64,000 bases of DNA from Hybos culiciformis (taxonomy: Eukaryota > Arthropoda > Insecta > Diptera > Hybotidae). A model generated the notes under the pieces. It was not told where the DNA came from and did not search any database. It saw nothing but the letters and a program-made list of their open reading frames with translations. The stretch is taken from assembly GCA_964007475.1 (NCBI GenBank), contig OZ023274.1:9387376-9451375 (forward strand). Direction: 5' to 3'. A program made the position numbers and the translations under genes. Shown in pieces: positions 1-15,000 of the stretch (within the stretch, counting starts at the first letter, position 1; the number at the start of each line of letters is the position of its first letter).

Positions 1-82
1 AAATTATTCAAAACCATTGGGGGTATCATCACAAATTGTCAGTGCATTGGATGAAGAAAAACTTCAATTTTGTGCTCTACAG
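1..82 (+). CDS. fry: fry exon (window exon 1, truncated at left edge)
   Basis: Read from base 2 it encodes [20 protein letters not shown] and LQFCALQ, then donor GTGAAC at 83 in phase 0. The 5' end of this exon is outside the window. Confidence 0.85.
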
Positions 83-3000
83 GTGAACAAGTTTTCTTTT
101 GCTTTTTATGTTCTTCGCTAGATGATAAAAAGGTTGTGTATTATTAATTGTTTTGTTTGTTGCACATACACTTAAATCATAAGTATAAAGAAGGGCATGT
201 GAAATTTTTAATGGGATCCAAAATTAATTAAATAAACTATTTTTAAAATGTTTTCAATTTCAGGCAATGAGTGCACTTCTTTGTTGTGGTCCAATTTTTA
301 ATCCTCAACATTTATCCGAAGAAGGTGTAATTTATAAATGGTTAGATTTATTATTAACACATAAAGAAGAAAAAGTAAGTTACCATGTATCATAAAATTT
401 CCAATTTTTTTTGTGTTTAAATTAATTCAGTAATTTAAAACAAAAATTACGATAATAAACTTATTTTATCCCAATTTATAATTTCAATATTATAGGTATA
501 TTTGTTGGCTCGTGATACTGTAGTCTTATTATTAGAATCTAATCCAGATATTGGACAATTATTAGAATGGGTTATTGATCGCTGTTATACAGCGATTCCT
601 CGTGAAGCAGATGCATGTTTCTTATCATTAGCAGCTATATTTAGTGCAAGGTAAAATTTTTTTTAATTTATCAAAAAAAATGATTTGCGGAGTTTATGTA
701 ATTCTAAAAGATGTTTTAAATGATTGAAAAAAATATATATTTTTAGTGATTTGAGCATTAAATGAAGCTCAAAATCTAATTTTTTTTTTTTTTTTCAAAA
801 TTCAAGCAGAAGGAACATTAATCTTGAAATAATTAGCATTATCGTAATTATGAAAATAATCATTTGTTTGCAAGCAAATTTTCAAAATGGATTTTTTCAT
901 TTATCTAACGATTTTAATTTATTTTATTTATATCTATCTTGAAAAATTTAAATTTGCATAGGGATTACTAAAATCATGAAAAATATATTCTGTAAATAGT
1001 CAAAAAAGTAACTTGTTTAATTGTGCCAATGAGAATACATTTTGTTTATTTATAATACAGTAATAAACTATTTGATTCTTTTTGAAATATTATGAGATTT
1101 ATTCTAACTTTGACAATGAAAATGCCAATATAGCAATAACTTTGAAAAACTTTTTTTTCATAAATCCTTAGTTCCTTTATAGATCCTTTTTTAAAATGAT
1201 ACCTTTTTAAAATGTTTTATTATTTAAATTTTGACATTTCTGGAGAAATAGTGCATAAAACTTCTTTTAAATAAAATAGTTGTATAACGAAAAAAAAAAA
1301 CGCAATTTAATAAATGAATCGCTGATAAATGTATTTCTGTAAATAAAAAAAATAAATACAAGAAGAGTTTTGGTTTTTTAAATTATCTATAATAAATGAA
1401 GTTTTTGTCCCAAAAGAAGTTCACTTCAAACACACAAATAAGTGTATTACTGAATTTTATTATTTTTCATAGTTTCTTTTTGAAAAAAGGTCTTCGTTTA
1501 TTTGCTTAAAGTTGTCACATTGAATTTTTGCTAAAAAAAAAATGGAAAAGATTTCATTTTTTAAATTTTTAAATAATAGGTTTGAATCAAAACAAACATA
1601 TCGTAAATATCAGCATTTTAAAACATTTTTTGTTTATAGTAAAATGAGAGAATAGTGTGCAAAGACATATTTAATTTCTTAAAACTTTTTTATTTGCTAT
1701 TTTTGTCATTTATAATTTATGTGTATGTTTTTATTTTTTCGTGGTAAAAATTTTCACTTAAAGATATATTAAAGAAAAACCATTACGGTTTTTTTTACTT
1801 GAAAAATTTTAAAAATATTTTGTTATTGTAAAAATATCAAATAATATTTAATTTTTTACTAATTTTCTTTTAAAAAAAGAAAAATTGATTTGATTTCATT
1901 TTAAGTCTTGTAAAATATATTCGTAAAATATATTCGGTTTAGAAAATTTTTTTTATTAATTTTTTTTCTAACGAGAACTTAATTTTTAAACCAATATTGC
2001 AACAAAGTATAATGAAAACAATTTTTAATTTTTTTTACTGTATGTATAATAGTAGATTATTGTATATGTAAACTAAATTTGTTATTAATTAAGAGTTCTG
2101 TATACACAAAAATACATTGACACGAGTCAATACTTATATCACGAGACCGAAGGTCGAGTGATATAAATTGGCAAGTGTCAATGTATTTTTGTGTAAATAC
2201 AGAACGAGTTGTATAACAAATTTTGTTTACATATCCAATATACTGTTTTAATGCGTTGTGGAGAGGTAGTTGCAAAGAGAGAATATTTTTTCTTCTCATT
2301 TTTTCTCATTTTTTTTTTTTTTGTATTTGGCTGTATTGAAATATTGTGAGAGATATTATGTTTGTTAGATATTACGTAATATTCAATAAGAAACATCTAA
2401 ATGATTTCATTATTTACGCTGATGCATCTAAATTTTTTCATTATTTACGCAGATGCATCTAAATGATTGCATGTGTATTGACGCATATAATACTCCATTT
2501 AGTGATCTAAATTCTATAGCACTAAACACAACATAACGATCCCCAACGCATTAAAATAATTTATTATAAGAATTATGTTGAAAATATAATATAATAATAT
2601 GCTAGAATAAAAATATATTATTTTAAATTTATATTGTCTTCAAGAGAAAAAATACTTTAAAATTGTTAAAAATAATTTTATTCCAATAATATAATCACAA
2701 GATATAGAAACCATCCTTTTGTCATAGTAGAAAACTGAAAAAAGAAATTTTTTATTGCCGAATTTTTTGCTTATGATGAAAAATTTATAATTCAGAGAAA
2801 ATGAAGAAAATTCTTTAGGGAAAATTATAATACTTGAATTGTATGTAGTAAGTACAATTTGCATATGTATGCTTGAATAAAAAAAGTTATTTTGTGGAAA
2901 ATTTATAAAGAAAATTATCTCAAAAATGAAAAATTCACTCATTTTTCTATTAATCTTTAATCATAATGATAAGCAATTCAGTGAAATTACCTAAAAAATA

Positions 3001-6000
3001 ACACATTTATGTTAGTAAATGTTTGGTTATATTTTAATGTTGAATCTATATTGTTCTACTAGATTATGCAGGTGGCAAAAAATAATAAATTTACATTATA
3101 AAAGCTTTTAAATAACTTTTTTCTGATATCTATAGTATAATTATCTAGGCGTTATTGTATTCAAAACTACATTACCGAAATATTTGAGTTAATGAATATT
3201 GTATTGTCACCGGGATTATGCTATAAAGTTTGTTTTCTTTTTAGGATCGTTTTGACTGAGCTACGCTTGCATCTATCAGCAGATTGTAACTTTAAAATTT
3301 TAGATTGTAACTTTAAATTAGATAAGAATTGTAAACACGTAGACCAAAGCTAAATTACGAAAATTTCTTTCTGAATAAAATAGTTTGCTTACTAGTTAAA
3401 TTAAACTAAATGAGGTTATCCTTCAATCAAAAGCTTGTACGAATTAAAAATCAGATTTAATTTTGTTGGTACATAAAAATTTCAAAATTTTATTAATAAA
3501 ATAAAATTAAAAAAAAATTCTAAGTTGTCATAGTATTACGAAATAAATTGCATTAGAGTGATGTTTCCCAAATTTTTTTCAGAGAATATCCTTGCGATCA
3601 CTATACTTCGGTGATAAATGTTACATTGTTAATGACTGGTTGTCCAAGAATTGAAATACATTCAACAGCTTTGCAATTATTACAGATATTGGATAAAAGA
3701 TTTTTCGGAGCTATTGGACCAATTCATAACGACAATGATAAAGGTAAGTACCTACCGTTAATGAATTTATTATAGAAAACTCAATTTCTTAAAAATCTAA
3801 CGATGAAAGGCTTGGTATATTTCATATACTAATGTTTGTCTGTACAACCATGATAGTTTAAAGTAAATGAGTCGTGCTTTGAATGTTTATTCAAGCTTTA
3901 AGGGTTTTATCTTATTTTATCCATAATGCAACAATTGATTAAAAAATAATAAACAAATAAATATAATGGAAAGAAATTGGTTATTTGGTTCACCTTTTAA
4001 CTGGAAATTTTTCCGAAATATCAATAAAGCTATAGAGATTTTTATAATATAATGAATTTTGAAATCACTACAGAGAAGAATTTTATGGTGAAAAACCGGA
4101 ATATACAGGCTTGTCGGTTTCAGATATTAATAAATATTTATTTTGAAGTTTATAGATATTAATTCCAAGGATTGGAATTAAAAAAAGAAATTTTTAAACA
4201 TTTTGTTTTTATATACCATATTGTATAATGACAAAATATCTTTCTCAACTGTTGAACTATTTTCTCAACCTTTTTCACAAATAAATATTCCACAAATATT
4301 TACATTGTAAAAAAAGATTACCCTTCAAAATTCAAGGAATTTGATATATAAATTTTATTTATAAATATTTGTTTATTAAAAACAAAAGGTATATAAAAGG
4401 TATATATTAAAAACAAAAGGTATATAATATAAAGTTTTGGGCTTAAATGCACACGTGCCGTAATCCCTAATAGCTAGAAAAAGTGACGATAACGATAGGA
4501 ACTATTATTTTCTTCGAAATTCTAATCATCCAACATTATTTCGTTTTTTAATTTTAGAAGATGAAAAAAATGTTGGAACATTGGATGCTTTGTTAAGCAA
4601 CGCTTATTGTCGATCTCAAAGATTTTTATCAAAACAAATGGCTCAGTTGAGGCCAGAATTGACAATGTCTATGTTCTCTGGTAAATATTAAATATTATTT
4701 TTTATTATTATTTTAATTAAATACTCATTTATAAAGTTTGCAGCAAAAAAAAAAAAAAAATGAACTAACTAACTATATTATGTGTAAAGTGGATGTAAAG
4801 TACGAAAAATTAAAATGACGTTTTTTCAATTAATTATTTTTCTTTTCTTTTTCCAGAAATAACTTATAGATTTCAAACGGCACGTGAAGAAGTTCGTGCT
4901 CTTTTATTGCAATGTTTATTACCGTGGTTAGAAAATATGGAATTAGTTGCTACAAGTGTACCACCTGCAACACCCTTGTCTTATATAATGGTAAAGTTAA
5001 TTTTTTTTTTTTAATTTTTTTTTAACAAAGGGTATAAATATCATGTTCCATCATATATTTATTTTTCGTGATTCATTGATGAATAAATTTATACTATGAT
5101 TAAGAAATTTAATCTATTTACTTTAAATCTAATTAAATTATTTTATTAACTTGCTTCAATAAGTTTTTGATGACAAATTGATAATTTTTTTAAGATATTG
5201 ATTACAATATTGTTGACAGACAACAAGTTAGTGATAATATTATATTTTCTTTATTTATTGACTTTGGAAAAGAAAATTTCTGAATTAACAAAATATTAGA
5301 AAATAATGAATTAACTCAATAACATTGAATAAAAAGGGTGCGGAAATTAATTTTTTAAGTCTGGACAGAAAAAAAAATTGTTTGAAGCAAAATTTGAAAA
5401 TGATATGAGTAAATAGACCACATTATCCATTTTTTGTTAAACAACGCATTAGTCAACAGATTTTTATTTTGACAAATTATTAAATTCGAAAAGTTTATAA
5501 AAGTATAAAATGCTGTAAGTGTTATAATTTGTTTTTCCCATTCAGTATTTTCCAGATTCAGGTACAAGAGGGAAACGGGAGGGCTCTGGTTCAACAGAAG
5601 CAACTGAAATGCTTCTGAATAACTTGTTTTATATTACAGCAAAGGTAAGCAAACATATTAATGTATAAATAATATGAACACTACACAGGAAAAGATAAGC
5701 AGCAATGCTGGTTTTAATTTTTAAGCTATAATGTCACTTTAATCGAAATAAATAAATAGGCGCTCGCTTTTTTATTTATCTAATATCTAATATTAGTATT
5801 CTTAAACTTGGACTATTAATTTCACAGTTTGCTGATTTACATCCAAGAGATATTGAAGAAGTTTGGGGAACTCTTTGTCAATTTTGGCCGAACAATTTGA
5901 AGGTTATTCTTCGATATTTGGTGATAATGTCAGGCATGGCTCCAAATGAGCTTTTATCATACGTAAGTTGAAATATCTTAACAACATTAAAAAACTGAAA

Positions 6001-9000
6001 GTTATCAAATGCATGTTTGATTTTTTTTAAGTTGAACGTTCTTAAAAAATAAAAGCGTCACAATCCAAGCAATATAATTTATTTCAATTAGTTGTACATT
6101 TTATATTTAAATCTTTAATATTGGAAAAATGTAATAAAATAGAGTGAGAGTAAAAAAAATTAAATATAAGAAAATTTATGTTTAGAATATTCATATGTTA
6201 TCATGATATGACTTTAAGATTTGTAAGAAAAACCCTATAATTGCATTTTTTTCTGATCACATCGTCTAGAATTACTGATAGAGCTTATAATATTTTTTTT
6301 CTGTGCATTATTTTATTTCGCTTTTTTCAGCTTTTAAACTCATTTTTTAACAAAATTTTAGATGTCTTCAAAGATTTAAAGTTTTGAAAAAGATTTTTGA
6401 AGTGAAAAAAGGAAAATTCGTTAGATTTCTTTTTCTATTATTAATGCAAATAAAAAAAAATTTATAACTTATAATGTTTTTTAATCTTTGACGAACTTTT
6501 TCAACTATTACTCTAATTGTATTTATTCTTTCTATTATAATTCCTTGCTAAAAAGTTTTTAATTGAAATTTTTTATTTCATATACTTAAATAGGCAAAAC
6601 GAGTAGCGCTTTATCTAGCTCGAACGTGCCCAGACAGATTGTTAGATGAATTAATGACAGAACTGCAAACAGTGGAAACATTAAATTGCTTAATTGAACG
6701 TACTGAAACACCACCATTCTACCGATTGACAAGTATGCGAAAAGCTTCCAGTCATTCTGATGGTAAGTAAATAATTTTATTGATTTGAGAATTGAGAGTA
6801 GAATCGTTTTTTTTAAACTTTTTTTAATTTTAAAATTCGTACGTTCACGAATTTTCTTTTTATTTTTTTAAACAAGGTCAAACAGCTGGTATCAATGATT
6901 CACGTTTACAGGACTTAGCAGTTGAAAAGGGAACAATTCATACAAAAAGACATAGTGGTGAAGATCCAATTAAAACTGGGTAATGCTTGTTTTATTACTT
7001 TTCGGTCTTTTCAAATGTTTAATTTGTGAAATTATTACATCTTAACCTTAGAATCATATTCAACTTTCAAAATTTATTATTATTCAACTTATTACAAATT
7101 ATTATTATTTTAAATTTTGTAGTTAATTAATTGATTGTCTAAATTTATATTTAACAGGACTTGCAAGTCGGATAGTGGTATTCGAGCATTTACACAAACA
7201 ACTCGTCCACCTCGAGGTAGTGATAAAATACGTGCTGCTTCTGGGCCATCAATAATGCCTCGACCAGAAGATATTTTAATAAATGATCCTGAAGTGAGTT
7301 CAAAGTTTAAATTTATTATAATATGACAGGGGAAAATACTTTTTTATTTTCATAAAATTTAGGTGTTTTAATTGTGAAACAAAATGAAAATATTATTTTG
7401 CTAATTTTAACATTATTTCAACAATCTTGTACTAATTGATTCTAGCCAATTGCCAGATTATTATTTTCCGAATAACTAATTTTATTATAATTCGCACATA
7501 ATTGTTCTTAAACATTTTAAAATTGGTGTTAAAAAATTGACGGCGGCTTTTGAATTTTTTATAATAAATAAATTTTCGTTGCTAATTTTCCCTTCATAAT
7601 TTGTTGGTTCCTGATTTGATTAAAATAAATTTAAAATATTTTTTTGTTTGTTAACTTAGCTTCGACAAGAAGAAAACGTTGAATTGCGTAGTGATCCACC
7701 TGTTCAACCGCATCCATTACCAATGCCAGAGTATGGAGGTTACTTTGCACCATTGACAGAATTTTTACCCGATATTAGTTTGCCAATTAGTGGTTTTCAC
7801 AGGTATGAACTTCTAATACACTTATTACTTTGCAGGTAAGCTTATTCAAGTTTAACGGTGAAAATGTTCTCCCTAACAAAATACTGTTGTGCAAACTTTA
7901 CATATCGAAGGAGATATTATTATTTTAATAATCATTAATTGACTCTTTATACGAATTATGTGAATTCAATCTAGATTCATATTCCACATTTATTTTTTCC
8001 ATTCCTTGATTAGTTTGTTGGCACATCTTTTTTCTTTCTTCATTTTATTTAATCTTACCTGTCCAAACTATTCCAATTAAAATTTTTAAAATTTTACTTT
8101 AATATCAAAGCATTTATAGTTGATAGTAATCTAGAATTAATTATCACAACTTATTTTATTCAGGTGCAATGTTGCTGTAATGCTTTTGGTTGATATTGTG
8201 ATAGATGGAATTCCTGGAATTGATTGGACATTGCATTTACCCTTAATGTTGCATATAATGTTTTTAGGATTTGATCATACAAGAATAATTGTACGTGAAC
8301 ATTGTATGCAATTGTGTGTAAATCTTTTGGTAAGTGCAAAGTTTTTAATTTGTTTGCAATCAAGATTAAATGTAGTTTTAATAGTTTTATGATTGTAATT
8401 TACCTTCTCTTGTGTTTTTATTTCAAAAATAGAAGTAGTATATTTTACTAACAAAATAGTGACATATCAAGAAGATCGGCATAATTGTAGATGGAAAAAA
8501 ATCATATTTGTGATGTTAATTTATGAAATTGCCTATAAATAAAAAATGTGTTTAGTTCCAAAGCTGTATATTTTGTATACCATAGTAAGAGTCATTTCAT
8601 AAAATATACAAAATTGAATTGAACACCACGATTGTCTTTAGAAATGCAGTCGTTTTTTCGATGTGTTCGAACACAAACTAAAATTTTAAAAATACTTACT
8701 TATATACAATAACAATACTTATTTGATATTTCCATTTAATGAATTCTATGAACAAATATGTATAAGATAATTTTTTGGGTACATTGAACTTTGATTTTCC
8801 AAGAAAGAGTAAATTCAAAAAAATATAAATATATCTTAATGTCATGAGGATTATGATAATACATATTGGATATTGTATGTTGTTTTTTTTTTCTGGATAA
8901 TAAAAAATATGTTTACAACAAAAATTTTAATAAAAAGTAAAATATATTTTTATTTATACGTATCGTATTTAATTTCGCACTTAACAAGTTAAAAAATTTT

Positions 9001-12000
9001 CATCAATAAGTTCCATTATGTGGTAACCCATCATTTCTTCGTAAAACATTTCTTTGTAAAAAAATTTATTTGTGACTTTCTTCGTAAAAATACTTCTTCG
9101 TAAATCATTTCATCGTAAAAACATTTTTTTTAATTTTTTACCTCAAATAGATAAATTTTGTTCCTCTCTAAACGAACTCTTTATACCTCCTTCCAAAGTA
9201 GCTACAGGATTTCACAATTTTAGTAAATCTGTTGAGTAAAATTGGCTCAGAATCGACGTATATGTATTTTAATTAATCGATGTTAAATAAACACGATGTA
9301 GTAATGAACAAGACAAATGAATTTTAACAAAATTCGTTGTTACCTATAATTCTGAGAATGTTTAAATAATCAAATGGTAAGGTCCAAGCCAAACAGTGAT
9401 TGCGTTCCTTTTGTGTTTATTTTTAAATGATGATAACTTCAGTACTTAAAAACTAAATTTACTTAATTTTTTTATGTTTTATATCTCCCCAATTAGTTAT
9501 TACATCGTTTTTACAGAGATCTTACGTAGCTTTATTTATATATTTTTCAGATGGTTTTGGCAGAACATAATGATCATTTAACTGTGGCAAGAATTTTATT
9601 AAACGGTGACACAAATAAATTAAAATTAGGCTTAACAGTGCCATCGTTGCCTGTAATTGACAATACTTTTACAGGTATTTATTTTGAATGTTTTTTAAAT
9701 GCGTTTAACTCTATATTATTATGTTTATAGAAAAGTGTAAAGTAAATCAAAAATTACGATAAAATTTTTTCTAGTCATAAACTTAGTCTAAAAGTGATCT
9801 AAAATAATGTTTCAATTATTCAATATTGTAAGACTTGAAAGAATGTTATAAATAAATTTACAGAATTGAATTTTAATTTTAAAAACTTGAATTTTGTTAT
9901 TGTTATTTGCAAATTAGAGCCTAATCAAGAGTTCGATAGCTATTTATTCGGACCAACAACTATAACAACAGTTTCACAATTGCCAAATCAACAGATTAAT
10001 CTATTGAATCAATTAAATGTTAATAATACAATTATTATAACTAACAACTGTCTACCATCAACAAATCCAAACACAACAGAAAATAATGAAGTTCCTTTGA
10101 TAGTAACTGGTGATGAAAATATACCTCCTCAACCAGGTCCAATGATGCAAATTTCACACGTGATAAAAAGTCTTTTAAGATTTTTATCGCTACATAATAG
10201 CAGCCAACCATTGTGGAATTATGAAGATATTACAGCCAAAGGTACTATATTACACTTTTTCCATTCTAATTTAAATACCAGAAAGTTTTTCAACAATCAG
10301 CTAGAACTTTATTTTAAAATTTTAAAATTTTTTTTTACAGTCTGGTCGGTTAAATCAGTTGAACAATTATCATCATTTTTAAGGCATATGGTTAAAGTTT
10401 TTGCTGATACATATCATCAAGCTCGAATAGCTGAACGTTGGGCTCAAACAGCATTACAACTTGGATTAAGTTGTTCTTCACGGCATTATGCAGGACGTTG
10501 CTTACAAATATTCCGAGCATTAAATGTTCCAATCAATTCAAGAATGCTCTCTGATATTTTATCACGTTTAGTTGAAACTGTGGCCGAACAAGGTGAAGAC
10601 ATGCAAGGTTATGTGACTGAATTACTATTGACTTTAGAAGCTGCAGTTGACAGTTTGGATTCAGATTTTCGTCCTCTAGATGTTATGAAAGATATTTTCA
10701 AATCTACTCCAAACCTGAATAACAAAGAAGGGCCCGGATCAGTTTTGGCTGGAAAAAAATCACCATCTGGGACAACACCCCAGTCACCACAATTTTCAAT
10801 ACCTAGTCATGCAAGAAGTACAAGCTATTCTGTATCATATTGTGCTAGAAAAAGTACCAATTCACCATGTGATAAACAAGGTTAGTAAATACAAATTTTT
10901 ATGCTATTGCATCATATTTAAACCATGATATATTATAATTAAAAAAATACAATATGCTTTTCTGGAATAATTCGCTTTTCTGGAATAATTAAATACCAAA
11001 AATTTTTACATGACACTGTAACTAATAAGGGTTAAGCTCTATGTCTATATGAAAACAAAATTTATTGTTTTTTTTTATTCTATTATAATTAAAAATCTAA
11101 TCAAATAATATGTAATCCTACATTACAGTTGAACTTAGAAATAGAGCCTCTGCACTTGAAATGGAACGAAATGCACAAAAATTTGGATCAGCATTATCTC
11201 GATCTAGAAGTGCACAGAGTTTAAAAATGCTGGGAGATACTGCGACTCAGGTAAATTTTATATTAAATTAATAACTTTCCTTTTGCATGGCATAATATAA
11301 AAACTTAATAATTATTACAAAAAAAATTCTTAATTTTGAAGCACTACTTTTTTTGCCTTCTTTCTTATCAGTTAATTTTATTTGTATTTTTGTGTAAATA
11401 GGACGACAAAATGACAATTTTAGCTCAACTTTTTTGGTTGGCTGTATCATTATTAGAAAGTGATTATGAACATGAATTTCTTTTGGCATTACGATTACTC
11501 AGTAGAGTTTTACATCGTTTACCACTTGATAGACCAGATGCTAGAGATAAAGTAGAAAAACTACAGCAACAGCTTAAATGGACTGGCTATCCAGGGGTTC
11601 ATGCATTATTGTTAAAGGTAATTGGATTATATAAATTAAATTATTTTATAAAACTAATTTATAACAACCATTATTTGAAAAAAAATTAATATGGTAATAT
11701 AATAAATTTAATATTTCTATAATTTATTACCACAGGGTTGCACTCACTCTAGTACCTACGAGCCAACAATTGGTTTATTATCACAAATTTCGCCACTTAT
11801 TGGTCTACCTGTTTGTGATCCAACACAATCAACGCAGTTCCCAATGAATGTGATATCTTTGTTACCTTATATGTTACTTCATTATGAAGATGCCAATGAA
11901 ATCTGTATTCGTAGTGCTGAAAACATTGCACAAGTTTCATCAGAATTGGGTGCTAAATTAGAAAATCTGGGTACAGTTATGACCTTATACAGCCGTAAAA

Positions 12001-15000
12001 CATTTAGCAAGGAATCTTTTCAGTGGACAAAATGTGTTGTTAAATATTTATATGACACTTATTCACATTTAGGCTTACATATGCTAGCGTTTTTGGTAGA
12101 AATTTTAGAAAAGGGTCCACAACAAATTCAGATACCTATTCTGAATGTTATTCATTGTATGTTACACTATGTTGATCTATCGTTACCTCAAGCTCAAACT
12201 ATTAATGCTGACTTATTAAGAGTAATTGGAAAGCATCTAGATGTAAGTTAAAATTATTATACAATATTAATAAACAAATACTTTGCATCTTAAAATATAT
12301 GTAGACATAATCAAATTTTTTATAAGATTTGGTTGATAAAATTTATTGTAGTAACGACCAGCCCCGGTCTGGGGTGCAGTAACTCAAGGGGTGTTAATTT
12401 TTTAATAAATGGAGTTTTTATTTTTAAATACTATAATTAAAATACTTATTTTTTTTACGTTAAATAATTTTATTTTATATCTTAAAATTTATACGTACAA
12501 TAAAAGGACCAAAAATTCAGAATACAAATTATGTTTCCGAGTTTTAGAAAAATAAAATTTTAACAACATATAAAACAACATTGCATAGATACACACACAT
12601 AATATAGGTACTTATGTAATGTATTTAAAAATAAAGGAAACCATAGTAAATATTATTAAAATGATTGTTATAAAATATTACCTCCTATGGATGGAATAAA
12701 TAAGAAAATAAATTTATTATCTCCTGGAAACAATATTTGTGTACCAGTTTTACTTTATTTTTGTTTACTTTATTCTTTCACCCTTTTCACTTTATTCGTG
12801 GAGCAATAAATCTACGAATAAACATTAACTTTATTTTACAAAACACATACTACCACTACCCACAAAACAAGTAAAGTAAATTTAATTGAATAAATTCAAT
12901 CATTTGAGTTTTTCTTTGAAAATTGCTCTTCAAATTGCTCTTCAAATTGCTCTTCAAATTGCATATTGCACTTATATACATTTTTTTACATAAAGTACAA
13001 CGTATATGAATATCGTCAATAGTATAAATTATAAAATGTAGTGGCTCTAATTACATTATCCTAGATCAAATTTATTGTTATAGTTTTTGCTGGCAAATTT
13101 CTAATACAAAATTATTTAATTTTATTTGTAAATTTCTTATGCAATTGAAAAGTGTTAAATAATTTATTGATAAGCGATTCACAACAGAAAATTTGAATAA
13201 TAAATGTTCTCGTGTCTACAGCTCATTGTTATTTCATATTGGTTTAAACCTAAAACTCAGTCTCTTAGATAACGACCACGACTGATTAAATATTATCAGA
13301 CCATTTAATGAATTTTCAATATTTTTGTTTTCAAAATTAGGCTCCACATTGGAAAGAAACTTTGAAAATTTTAAAGTTAATTGTAACTCGAAGCTCTAGC
13401 TTGCAAGTAGTTCCGCCAACAGAAATTGTTAATTCCTGTGCAGGTGGATTATCATCATCAAATTTTACATTTAGCTTTTATGGATCATATTCGGAATCAG
13501 AAGTTTTTGGGAAAAAAGAATTAGCTGGCCGAACAATGGAATTTACTTTTGATGTTTCACAAACACCTTTAATTGGACGTCGAATTCTAATGAAAAATGA
13601 AAATGATCAGATTATTGGTAACCAACAAAATATAACGAATGTTATGACTCGAAATGGAAGTAATAATCATCAAACTTCACAAACTGGAACACCCAATTCA
13701 CCTAGACGTAGCGCAAGTTTATCTCCAGCCGATACAGTCCCATTGAGCGGTTGGAAACGTCCATGGATGTCGCAAGGACGGGTACGCGAATGCTTGGTAA
13801 ATTTGTTAACAACGTGTGGCCAGCGAGTTGGTCTTCCGAAGAGCCCCTCTGTAAGTTCTGTATTTATTTATTTTTCATATTTAATAAAAAAAGGCATGTA
13901 GGATTACTACTAGTTTTATATATTTATGTAACTAACTCCTAATCAAAATTTTAAATTGCCTTGCATGATACTAAAATTAAGTAATCGAATAAATTTTAAT
14001 CAATTTTATTTGGATGTTCGTTATCATCTAAGACAAAAATTAATGCAAACTATTAGATTATTAAAATAAATTGCATCAATTTGCTTTCACTTTGTTTAGT
14101 ATTAAAGGGTATTTAGATAAATAACTTCAGGCTTGTAATACAAGAACAAATGCTTCGAAAATATTTTCTAATAACTTATACAGCTAAAAATTGAATTCAT
14201 CTCATCCCATTTACAATAATCCCAAATAACATGTAATTTTTTTTCCCATCCGATATCCTTTACATTGTTTTTATACCTTTATTATATCTACAATGCTTAG
14301 GAGCAACGTACATTTAAAAAAGCAAAGAACATTAAATACATACCTATGCTATATGAATACATTAAAAAACTGTTGGTTGAGAATTCGTTTATATTCCTGT
14401 ATTTATACAAATATTTTTTTAGAATTTAATTTTCATGTTTGAGTTCAAAATTTAACTTTCACTAAAATAATTAAATGGCCTTCAAATTAGAACATTAAAG
14501 GTAGTTGTAGAAATATAACAGAAACATTACCAAATTATTCTCAAGGAATTATGTAAATAGTTTAATTGCCCTCTTTCAGTGCGCCAAAGTCGGACAGCCA
14601 CTACTGTACATAAAATAAGGATTTAAATATAATTATACGTATTTAAATTTAAATTTTTCTAATATATGACAGATTTTGACAATAAAAATTTAGATTAAAA
14701 CTTGATTTTTTCCTTACCTTTTATTTTTTTTTCGTGCTTTTAAAGGGTTTTTATGCAGTTCACTAACTAAAAATTTTAGTGGATCAAATTAATTTTAGCT
14801 TTTAATGTTAAAAATAATTTATAACAAAAAAGAATTTTGGGTCTTCTAAATCTTAATTGCAGAATGAAGGCAGATTTAAAAAAAAAAAAATTCTAAGAAT
14901 GTATTATGAAATGTTGACAAAACTGAAATTTACCCTGTAGGCACATATAAAAAATTACATCAAAATTATACATAAATATTTAAAAAAAAATTATTCATTC

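Noticed and set aside
2640..2942. 100-codon minus-strand frame in a fry intron
   Set aside because: Phe/Ile/Lys-rich composition expected from AT-rich DNA, with no domain or splice support.
8160..8363. 67-codon minus-strand frame over fry exon 13
   Set aside because: Antisense shadow of a conserved coding exon.
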